From assembly GCA_024699595.1 (NCBI GenBank), contig JAILPG010000174.1, positions 1-7,635 of the forward strand: DNA of 7,635 bases, read 5' to 3'. Of this stretch, positions 1-6,800 are shown one piece after another. Made by a program: the position numbers and the translations under genes. The DNA is from Lachnospiraceae bacterium (GTDB lineage Bacteria > Bacillota_A > Clostridia > Lachnospirales > Lachnospiraceae). The notes beneath the pieces were generated by a model. The model was given only the letters and a program-made list of their open reading frames with translations, was not told the DNA's origin and did no database searches. Numbering within the stretch: position 1 is the stretch's first letter; each line of letters opens with the position of its first letter.

Positions 1-1819
1 AATGGAGTTTTCCGGCAAGGAACTCATAAAGGGAGAGCCTGATGCATCTTCATTCCCGTCGGGAGGACTCAGGGCAACCTTTGAGGCAAGAGGATATACG
101 GCATGGGATCCCACATCCTATGCATTTATCAAGGATCATACCTTCTGTATACCCACAGCTTTCTGTTCATATTCGGGAGATGCCCTTGATAAGAAGACAC
201 CGCTACTTCGTTCGATGCAGGCGCTGAACAGGCAGGCAAAGAGAATACTTAAGCTTTTCGGGAAAGATGCGAAATATGTAAGGACAAGCGTTGGACCCGA
301 GCAGGAATATTTCCTTATAGACAAGGAGATGTTTGACAAACGTCCCGATCTGATATATACGGGAAGGACACTGTTCGGAGCAGCACCTCCGAAAGGTCAG
401 GAGCTTGATGATCATTATTTCGGAATGATCAAGCCCAGAGTTACAGAGTTCATGGAGGACTTAAACGCAGAGCTGTGGAAGCTCGGGATCCTTGCAAAGA
501 CAGAGCACAATGAGGTTGCACCTGCACAGCATGAGCTTGCACCCATATATTCCACTACAAACATAGCAACGGACAACAACCAGCTGACTATGGAGATAAT
601 GCAGAAGGTGGCCAGAAAACACGGACTTGTATGTCTGCTTCATGAGAAGCCTTTTGCGGGAGTAAACGGATCAGGAAAGCATAACAACTGGTCGATGGGA
701 ACGGATGACGGAACAAACCTTTTATCCCCCGGAGAGACACCTTATGAGAATGCACAGTTCTTACTGTTCTTATGTGCCGTTATACAGGCGGTGGATGATT
801 ACCAGGATCTGCTTCGTCTCTCGGTAGCAACGGCGGGCAACGATCACAGACTCGGTGCAAATGAGGCACCTCCCGCTATAATCTCTGTATTCCTCGGAGA
901 TGAGCTTTCTGCCATCCTTGAAGCGATCAAAAATGACGCACCTTATCAGGGCAAGGAAAAGGAAGTGATAAAGCTTGGCGTTCATTCGCTTCCGAGATTT
1001 TCAAGGGATACAACGGACCGTAACCGTACATCACCTTTTGCCTTTACCGGAAACAAGTTCGAGTTCAGATCACTTGGTTCTTCAAACAGCATAGCCTGCT
1101 GCAATATCATGTTAAACGCAGCGGTAGCCGAGAGCTTAAAGCAGTATGCCGACAGACTTGAAGGAGCAAAGGATTTTGAAGCAGAGCTTCATGATCTTAT
1201 CAAGGAAGTGATCAATAAGCATGAGAGGATCCTGTTTAACGGCAACGGTTACAGCGAGGAATGGGTGAAGGAGGCAACAGAGGTAAGAGGCCTTTCAAAC
1301 CTTAAGACCACACCGGATGCAATGCCGCATCTATTGGATAAAAAGAACATGGATATGCTCATCTCGCACAAGGTGTTCAGTGAAACAGAGCTTCAGTCAA
1401 GATGCGAGATCATGCTTGAGAATTACTGCAAGACAGTAAATATCGAGGGACATGCCATGGTCGATATGGTAAGAAAGAATTACCTGCCTGCTATAGAGCA
1501 TTACTTACAGCGTCTTGCAAAGACCACATCCCTTATGAAGTCTGTAAGCGACAATGTAAAATGCAATTATGAGATATCAACTATGGAAAGACTCTCAGAG
1601 CTTACGGATTACATACTTGAGAGAGTAAAGGATCTTGAAAAGGCTTTGGAGGATCTCAAGGGATATGATGATGTACGTAAGACCTCAGAGGCAATAAGAG
1701 ACGATGTCATCCCCAAGATGGAGCATTTAAGAAAGCATGTAGATGAGGCAGAGATGCTTACGAGCGAAGAGAGCTGGCCGTTCCCGAGCTATGGAAAGAT
1801 GCTGTTCTCGGTTTACTAA
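1..1819 (+). CDS. glnN: Type III glutamine synthetase (GSIII), 5'-truncated
   Basis: ATP-dependent cytoplasmic ligation of ammonium to glutamate, giving glutamine. The reading frame is open from the window edge to a TAA at 1817-1819, giving 605 residues when counted from the ATG at base 2. That ATG is almost certainly internal: GSIII proteins run to about 700 residues, and the residues just after it ([20 protein letters not shown]) belong to the conserved interior, so roughly 90-100 residues lie upstream. Visible motifs, numbered from base 2, are VGPEQEYF (97-104, metal-ligand glutamates), [12 protein letters not shown] (167-178), [16 protein letters not shown] (216-231, the counterpart of the NGSG-H substrate loop of other glutamine synthetases), [16 protein letters not shown] (341-356) and the C-terminal [10 protein letters not shown]. 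These are GSIII and not GSI/GSII hallmarks. It is followed by a terminator-like hairpin and then amt-PII, which fits a nitrogen-assimilation cluster. No frameshift or lost motif is seen. The symbol glnN is commonly used for GSIII; some annotations call it glnA. Confidence 0.96.
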   Translation, partial: MEFSGKELIKGEPDASSFPSGGLRATFEARGYTAWDPTSYAFIKDHTFCIPTAFCSYSGDALDKKTPLLRSMQALNRQAKRILKLFGKDAKYVRTSVGPEQEYFLIDKEMFDKRPDLIYTGRTLFGAAPPKGQELDDHYFGMIKPRVTEFMEDLNAELWKLGILAKTEHNEVAPAQHELAPIYSTTNIATDNNQLTMEIMQKVARKHGLVCLLHEKPFAGVNGSGKHNNWSMGTDDGTNLLSPGETPYENAQFLLFLCAVIQAVDDYQDLLRLSVATAGNDHRLGANEAPPAIISVFLGDELSAILEAIKNDAPYQGKEKEVIKLGVHSLPRFSRDTTDRNRTSPFAFTGNKFEFRSLGSSNSIACCNIMLNAAVAESLKQYADRLEGAKDFEAELHDLIKEVINKHERILFNGNGYSEEWVKEATEVRGLSNLKTTPDAMPHLLDKKNMDMLISHKVFSETELQSRCEIMLENYCKTVNIEGHAMVDMVRKNYLPAIEHYLQRLAKTTSLMKSVSDNVKCNYEISTMERLSELTDYILERVKDLEKALEDLKGYDDVRKTSEAIRDDVIPKMEHLRKHVDEAEMLTSEESWPFPSYGKMLFSVY

Positions 1820-1828
1820 GAAGTTACA

Positions 1829-1867
1829 TTTATAAAGATATTAAAGGGTCATCCCACAATGGCGTGG
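1829..1867 (+). promoter_or_regulatory. Candidate ANTAR-type RNA hairpins in the amt leader
   Basis: The downstream hairpin is clear: stem CCAC (1854-1857), hexaloop AATGGC (1858-1863), stem GTGG (1864-1867). The loop has A at position 1 and G at position 4, the signature of RNA hairpins bound by ANTAR-domain antiterminators. Its 5' stem is part of the 5' arm of the terminator at 1843-1897, so the two folds exclude each other. The upstream partner is weak: TTTAT (1829-1833), loop AAAGAT (1834-1839, again A1 and G4), and AT plus AAA (1840-1841, 1843-1845) with T1842 bulged, all A-T pairs. The hairpins, loops and overlap are seen in the sequence; the ANTAR assignment is inferred from the known two-hairpin motif. 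The regulator is not in this window. The matching AATGGC hexaloop before gltB strengthens the call. Confidence 0.5.
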
Positions 1868-1898
1868 TTGTTCTGACACGCGGTGGGATGACCTTTTT
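1843..1898 (+). terminator. Intrinsic terminator between glnN and amt, possibly a regulated attenuator
   Basis: A long inverted repeat has arms AAAGGGTCATCCCAC (1843-1857) and GTGGGATGACCTTTT (1883-1897), making about 15 pairs including one G-T wobble. Within it is a second stem, GCGTG (1862-1866) with CACGC (1877-1881), enclosing a 10-base loop. Five T residues follow at 1894-1898, partly paired with the A residues of the 5' arm. It starts 24 bases after the glnN stop and can end glnN transcription. No convincing -35/-10 pair lies between it and the amt start 43 bases later, so amt probably depends on read-through. That makes this a likely control point rather than a plain end of operon. Confidence 0.85.
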
Positions 1899-1926
1899 AA
1901 TTTAGAAATAAAAATCTGAAAAAGAG

Positions 1927-1931
1927 AGGAG
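1927..1931 (+). promoter_or_regulatory. Ribosome-binding site of amt
   Basis: AGGAG, in a purine-rich stretch, lies 9 bases before the ATG at 1941. It supports this start, from which the protein enters the first membrane segment within about 13 residues, as expected for Amt proteins without a signal peptide. Confidence 0.8.
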
Positions 1932-1940
1932 AAAAGTATT

Positions 1941-3698
1941 ATGAGTGAAGAAATTATGAAAGCGTTGGATGGTGAACTGTTTGCCGTGTGGTTTCTTATC
2001 GGAGCCGCTCTGGTGTTCTGGATGCAGGCAGGCTTTGCAATGGTCGAGGCAGGATTTGCAAGGGCCAAGAATGCCGGAAACATCTTAATGAAGAACCTGA
2101 TGGATTTCTGCATAGGCTGTGCGGTATTTATCCTTATAGGCTTCAGCCTGTTACTCGGAGAGGACCTTTTCGGATTCATCGGAAAGCCCGGCCTTGATAT
2201 ATTTACAGCTTATGAAAGCTTTGACTGGTCGAACTTCGTGTTTAACCTTGTATTCTGTGCAACGACGGCTACGATAGTATCGGGTGCCATGGCAGAGCGT
2301 ACGAAGTTCTTAAGCTACTGTGTATATTCGGCTGTTATCTCTGCTCTCATTTATCCGATAGAGGCACACTGGATCTGGGGCGGCGGCTGGCTTTCAGAGC
2401 TTGGCTTCCATGATTTTGCAGGCTCCTGTGCGATCCATATGGTAGGCGGAATAGCAGCGATCGTCGGTGCAAAGATGGTAGGTCCCCGTATAGGAAAATT
2501 TGAAAAGGATGAGAAGGGAAAAATAGTTAAAGTAAACGCATTTCCGGGTCATAACATCGTGGTCGGTGCACTCGGCGTATTCATCCTGTGGCTTGGCTGG
2601 TACGGATTTAACGGTGCTGCCTGTACTTCGGTAGACCAGCTTGCATCGGTGTTTGTAACGACTACGATAGCACCTTCTATTGCAACCGTTGTCTGCATGA
2701 TCTTTACATGGATCAAATACGGAAAGCCCGATGTTTCGATGTGTCTTAACGCATCACTTGCAGGTCTTGTGGCGATCACCGCAGGCTGTGACGTGACAGA
2801 TGCACTCGGCTCGATAATAATAGGAGCGGTAGCAGGACTTTTAGTATGCTTTGGTGTATGGTTCCTTGATTACAAGCTTCATATAGATGATCCCGTAGGA
2901 GCTGTAGCAGTACATATGATAAACGGTATCTGGGGTACTATCGCGGTAGGTCTTTTTGCAACACCTTCTGCTCCTGATAACGAGCTTACAGGTCTTTTCT
3001 ACGGCGGAGGCGTAAAGTTACTTGGTATACAGCTTCTTGGCTTTGCCTCTGTTGCTGCATGGGCAGCGATCGGAATGTGCATCGTCTTTGCGATCATCCG
3101 CGCGATCTTCGGACTTCGAGTGACCGAGGAAGAAGAGATAGAAGGTCTTGATGTAAAAGAGCATGGTCTGACTTCCGCATATGCAGGATTTTCGATCGTG
3201 GATATGTCAAGTGCCGCAATGATCGCAAACGAGAATACGAGTCTCGGTGTGCCTGAATATGAATATGCTTCAGAGGCTCAAAGGAATGCATCCGTAAAAG
3301 TAGTGAACACAGCCGAGACAGTGAAGGGAACAAGTCTTGATACGGGCATCAACAAGGTAGTCATCATCACCAAGCTGACAAGGTATGAAATGATCAAAAG
3401 GGCACTTAACGACCTTGGCGTGACCGGTATCACGGTAACCCAGGTTATGGGCTGCGGCATACAGAAGGGTGCCGGACAGATGTACCGTGGTGTCGAGATG
3501 GATATGACACTGCTTCCTAAAATAAAGCTCGAGGTCGTTGTATCAAAGATCCCTGTTGACAGCGTGATAGAGACGGCTAAAAAGACTCTGTACACCGGAA
3601 AGATCGGCGACGGCAAGATCTTCGTATATCCTGTAAGCCGTGTTGTAAAGATAAGGACCGGTGAGGAAAACTACGATGCACTGCAGGATGTGGAATAA
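1941..3698 (+). CDS. amt: Ammonium channel Amt with fused C-terminal PII domain
   Basis: 585-residue membrane protein for ammonium uptake with its own PII regulator attached. Residues 13-392 hold about 11 hydrophobic segments of the Amt/MEP/Rh fold. Channel residues, numbered against E. coli AmtB, are present: the twin histidines H166 and H325, gate phenylalanines F105 and F223, W146 of the outer vestibule (HWIWGGGW) and D158 in DFAG. The conserved cytoplasmic tail LDVKEHG follows near 403-409. A linker of about 60 residues leads to a complete PII domain from about 470. This has the 2-oxoglutarate/ATP-loop residues GCGIQKG (504-510, Q508 matching Gln39), K527 (Lys58), the B-loop TGKIGDGK (552-559) and the C-loop KIRTGEE. 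In the T-loop, YRG keeps the arginine that plugs the channel in AmtB-GlnK (R516), but the position of uridylylated Tyr51 is Met520. Regulation is therefore probably by ligand binding alone. Amt-PII fusions are known in Clostridia and some other bacteria; here the single frame has no stop between the domains, so it is a true fusion. Confidence 0.96.
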   Translation: MSEEIMKALDGELFAVWFLIGAALVFWMQAGFAMVEAGFARAKNAGNILMKNLMDFCIGCAVFILIGFSLLLGEDLFGFIGKPGLDIFTAYESFDWSNFVFNLVFCATTATIVSGAMAERTKFLSYCVYSAVISALIYPIEAHWIWGGGWLSELGFHDFAGSCAIHMVGGIAAIVGAKMVGPRIGKFEKDEKGKIVKVNAFPGHNIVVGALGVFILWLGWYGFNGAACTSVDQLASVFVTTTIAPSIATVVCMIFTWIKYGKPDVSMCLNASLAGLVAITAGCDVTDALGSIIIGAVAGLLVCFGVWFLDYKLHIDDPVGAVAVHMINGIWGTIAVGLFATPSAPDNELTGLFYGGGVKLLGIQLLGFASVAAWAAIGMCIVFAIIRAIFGLRVTEEEEIEGLDVKEHGLTSAYAGFSIVDMSSAAMIANENTSLGVPEYEYASEAQRNASVKVVNTAETVKGTSLDTGINKVVIITKLTRYEMIKRALNDLGVTGITVTQVMGCGIQKGAGQMYRGVEMDMTLLPKIKLEVVVSKIPVDSVIETAKKTLYTGKIGDGKIFVYPVSRVVKIRTGEENYDALQDVE

Positions 3699-3702
3699 GC
3701 TC

Positions 3703-3731
3703 TTGACTGTATGACATTCCTACTATATAAT
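3703..3731 (+). promoter_or_regulatory. Sigma-70/sigma-A promoter of gltB
   Basis: TTGACT (-35, 3703-3708; 5 of 6 consensus) and TATAAT (-10, 3726-3731; perfect) are separated by exactly 17 bases, beginning 4 bases after the amt stop codon. The expected transcription start is near 3737-3739, so the message would begin at about the first base of the hairpin at 3739-3754. gltB thus has its own promoter and a leader of about 130 bases, although read-through from amt is also possible because no terminator lies between the amt stop and this promoter. Confidence 0.85.
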
Positions 3732-3738
3732 ATTGTGG

Positions 3739-3807
3739 ATGTCAAAGGAGACATATGATTTCAGAAATAACAGTGCAGATATAAATGTTAAAAGGCAATG
3801 GCGTCTT
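3739..3807 (+). promoter_or_regulatory. Candidate ANTAR-target two-hairpin leader of gltB
   Basis: Hairpin 1: ATGTC (3739-3743), hexaloop AAAGGA (3744-3749), GACAT (3750-3754), a perfect 5-bp stem. Hairpin 2: AAGGC (3792-3796), hexaloop AATGGC (3797-3802), GTCTT (3803-3807), 5 bp with one G-T wobble. Both loops have A at position 1 and G at position 4, as known for RNA targets of ANTAR-domain antitermination proteins. Hairpin 2 uses bases that form the 5' arm of the following terminator (3797-3805), so protein-stabilised hairpin 2 would prevent termination and let gltB be transcribed. What is seen: two A1/G4 hexaloop stems, a start-proximal position and mutual exclusion. What is inferred: the regulator type. 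The 37-base linker between the hairpins is a possible objection, being longer than I would expect for this motif. Confidence 0.65.
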
Positions 3808-3844
3808 AGGGTTTATTAAATAACCCCGGACGCCATTTCTCTTT
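3797..3844 (+). terminator. Intrinsic terminator/attenuator in the gltB leader
   Basis: Perfect 9-bp arms AATGGCGTC (3797-3805) and GACGCCATT (3829-3837) enclose an inner 5-bp stem, GGGTT (3809-3813) with AACCC (3822-3826), and the tract TTTCTCTTT (3836-3844) follows. It lies downstream of the gltB promoter and upstream of its ribosome-binding site, so it can only make sense as an attenuator of gltB or as a terminator for transcripts entering from amt. Its 5' arm is shared with hairpin 2 of the leader. The T tract is interrupted by two C residues, so termination may be incomplete. Confidence 0.75.
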
Positions 3845-3854
3845 AAAAAATAAT

Positions 3855-3861
3855 AAGGAGG
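3855..3861 (+). promoter_or_regulatory. Ribosome-binding site of gltB with self-complementary spacer
   Basis: AAGGAGG (3855-3861) lies 7 bases before the ATG at 3869 and fixes that start. The spacer CCGGGGT (3862-3868) is unusually GC-rich and is the exact reverse complement of ACCCCGG at 3823-3829 in the terminator hairpin, so an RNA fold next to the start site is possible. Confidence 0.85.
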
Positions 3862-3868
3862 CCGGGGT

Positions 3869-6800
3869 ATGTCCGATCAGTTTGAGAACATCCGTGAAAA
3901 TGGTTTGTATGATCCGTCGTTTGAGCATGATAACTGCGGTATAGGAGCGATAGTCGACATAGAAGGGAAGAAGAGCCACAAGCTTGTAGACGATGCGCTT
4001 TCCATCGTGGAGAGACTTGAGCACAGAGCCGGAAAGGACGCGGAAGGAAAAACAGGAGACGGAGTCGGCATACTTACCCAGGTTCCTCATAAATTTTTTG
4101 CCAAGATCATGAAGGAGAAGGGAACAGACCTTCCGCCTGAGAGAAGGTACGGAGTCGGTGTGTTTTTTTTTCCGCAGAATGACCTTGACATGAGACAGGC
4201 CCGCTCGATGTTTGAGATTATTGTCAGAAAAGCCGGGCTTCGTTTTATTGCATGGAGAAAGGTTGATTCGGATCCTGAGGTCCTCGGATCAAGGGCCAGG
4301 GAATGCATGCCCAACATATATCATGCATTCATTGAAAGGCCTGAAGAAGTAAAGGAAGATCTGGACTTTGACCGTATGCTCTATATCGTCCGCAGGGAAT
4401 TTGAGCAAAGCAGCGCAAATTCCTATGTGTCATCCCTCTCCTGCAGGACGATAGTATATAAGGGCATGTTTTTGGTCGGCCAGTTAAGACTGTTTTTTAA
4501 GGACCTCATGGATCCTGATTATGAGTCTGCGATAGCCATGGTTCATTCGCGTTTTTCCACAAATACGCTGCCAAGCTGGATGAGGGCTCATCCCAACCGT
4601 TTTATCGTTCATAATGGCGAGATAAATACGATCAAAGGCAATGCGGACAAGATGCTCGCAAGAGAAGAGACCATGCATACCGATGCTTTTTCGGATGAAG
4701 ACATGACAAAGGTATTGCCGGTCATTTCCCAGAGCGGGTCGGACTCCGCAATGCTTGATAATGTACTGGAATTTCTTGTAATGTGCGGTATGCCCATCGC
4801 ACTTGCTGCGACCATAATGATCCCGGAGCCGTGGGCACATAACGAAACACTGACTCAGGAAGAGCGGGATTTCTACCAGTATTATGCCACCATGATGGAA
4901 CCCTGGGACGGTCCTGCTTCGATCGTTTTTTCCGACGGAGATGTAATGGGTGCGATCCTTGACAGAAACGGCCTTCGCCCGTCAAGGTATTACGTTATGG
5001 ATGACGGAAGGCTCATCCTTTCATCCGAGGTCGGAGTGTTAAATCTTCCCGAGGAACATATCCTTAAGAAGGAGAGACTGCATCCCGGAAAGCTCCTTTT
5101 GGTGGATACCAGACAGAAAAAGCTTATCACTGACGAAGAGATAAAGGAAAAATATGCGCACGGAAAGCCTTACGGAGAATGGCTTGACTCAAGGCTTGTG
5201 ACCCTTTCGTCATTAAGGATACCAAATAAGAAGGTTAAAGGATACGAACCGGAGGAGTTAAAAAAGCTCCAGAAGGCCTTCGGCTACACCTGGGAAAATT
5301 ACCATGACAGCATTCTGTCCATGGCATTAAACGGGACTGAGGCCATCGGTTCCATGGGTGTTGATACTCCCATCGCAGCTCTTTCTGGACAGTATCAGCC
5401 GCTGTTTTATTATTTTAAACAGCTGTTTGCACAGGTAACGAATCCTCCGATCGATGCCCAGAGAGAAGAGATAGTAACCTCAAGAACCGTATATCTTGGC
5501 ACGAACGGGAATCTTTTGGAAGAAAAGCCCGGCAACTGTCATGTCTTAAAGATCAACAATCCCATACTTACAGAGCTCGATCTGCTAAAGATCGAGAATA
5601 TAAATAAAGAGGCTTTTAAGGTCGCAAAGGTTTCAATCCTGTTCTACAAGAGCACGCCGATGAAGAGAGTATTAAATCATCTCTTTGTAGAAGTTGATAA
5701 GGCCTATAAGGACGGGGCAAACATCCTGATCTTATCAGACAGAGGAGTGGATGAGAACCATGTTGCGATCCCATCGTTGCTTGCCGTTTCCGCGGTACAC
5801 AAGCATCTTGTAGATACCAGAAAATGTACGGCAATGTCTATAATCGTAGAATCCGGCGAACCCAGAGAAGTGCATCATTTTGCAACGCTTCTCGGATATG
5901 GTGCTTCCGCCGTCAATCCCTATCTTGCGCATGCAACGATCGCACAGCTTGTAAGTGACGGACTGCTTGACAAGGACTATTATGCGGCAGTAAAGGATTA
6001 TGATGATGCGATACTCTTCGGTATCGTAAAGATAGCATCCAAGATGGGAATATCGACGATAAGATCTTACCAGGGCAGCAAGATCTTTGAGGCGATAGGT
6101 ATTTCCGAAGAAGTGATAAATGATTATTTTACAGGCACCGTAAGCCGCGTGGGAGGTATCACGCTTGATGATATAGGAAAGGCGGTCGATAAGGAGCACA
6201 GCAGGGCTTTCGATCCGCTCGGGCTTAAGTGTGACCTGGAGCTTTCGGCATTAGGAAGGCATAAGGAGCGTTCACAGGGTGAACATCACAGATACAATCC
6301 CCAGACGATCCATATGCTCCAGTCAGCCACAAGGGAAGGCAGTTATGAGAAGTTCAAGCAGTACGAGGCGATGGTTGACGGTGAGTCGACAGGATACTTA
6401 AGAAGCCTTCTTGATTTTGCTTATCCAAAGGAGGGGATCCCTCTTGACGAAGTGGAAAGCGAAGAAGAGATCGTAAAGAGATTCAAGACCGGAGCCATGT
6501 CCTACGGATCGATATCAGAGGAAGCACATCAGACGCTTGCCATCGCAATGAACCACCTTCAGGGCAAGAGCAACAGCGGTGAGGGCGGCGAAAGCGATGA
6601 ACGTATAGAATCGGCAGGAACGGATAATGACAGAAGCTCTGCGATCAAGCAGGTGGCAAGCGGAAGATTCGGCGTTACCAGCAGATACCTGGTGAGCGCA
6701 AAAGAGATACAGATCAAGATGGCGCAGGGCGCAAAGCCCGGAGAAGGCGGACATCTGCCCGGAAAGAAAGTCTATCCCTGGATCGCAAAGACCAGGCATT

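Noticed and set aside
1868..1901. Possible amt promoter, TTGTTC (1868-1873) with TTTAAT (1896-1901).
   Set aside because: The spacing is 22 bases, too long for a sigma-70 promoter, and the elements sit inside the terminator hairpin.
3712..3744. Inverted repeat TGACAT / ATGTCA flanking the -10 element of the gltB promoter, as a possible operator.
   Set aside because: Only 6 bases per arm with a 21-base gap, and the right arm is already explained by hairpin 1 of the leader RNA. It is likely a chance match.
4163..4171. Run of nine T residues inside gltB as a possible phase-variation or frameshift site.
   Set aside because: The frame is intact through the run (three Phe codons), and a single T9 in a housekeeping gene is weak evidence for slippage control.
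5735..6199. Open frame of 154 codons on the minus strand, and other minus-strand frames such as 4484-4840, 1841-2179 and 3278-3616.
   Set aside because: All lie opposite clearly coding plus-strand genes (or across the amt terminator), have low-complexity or cysteine/arginine-rich unrecognisable translations, and have no supporting start signals that I can see.
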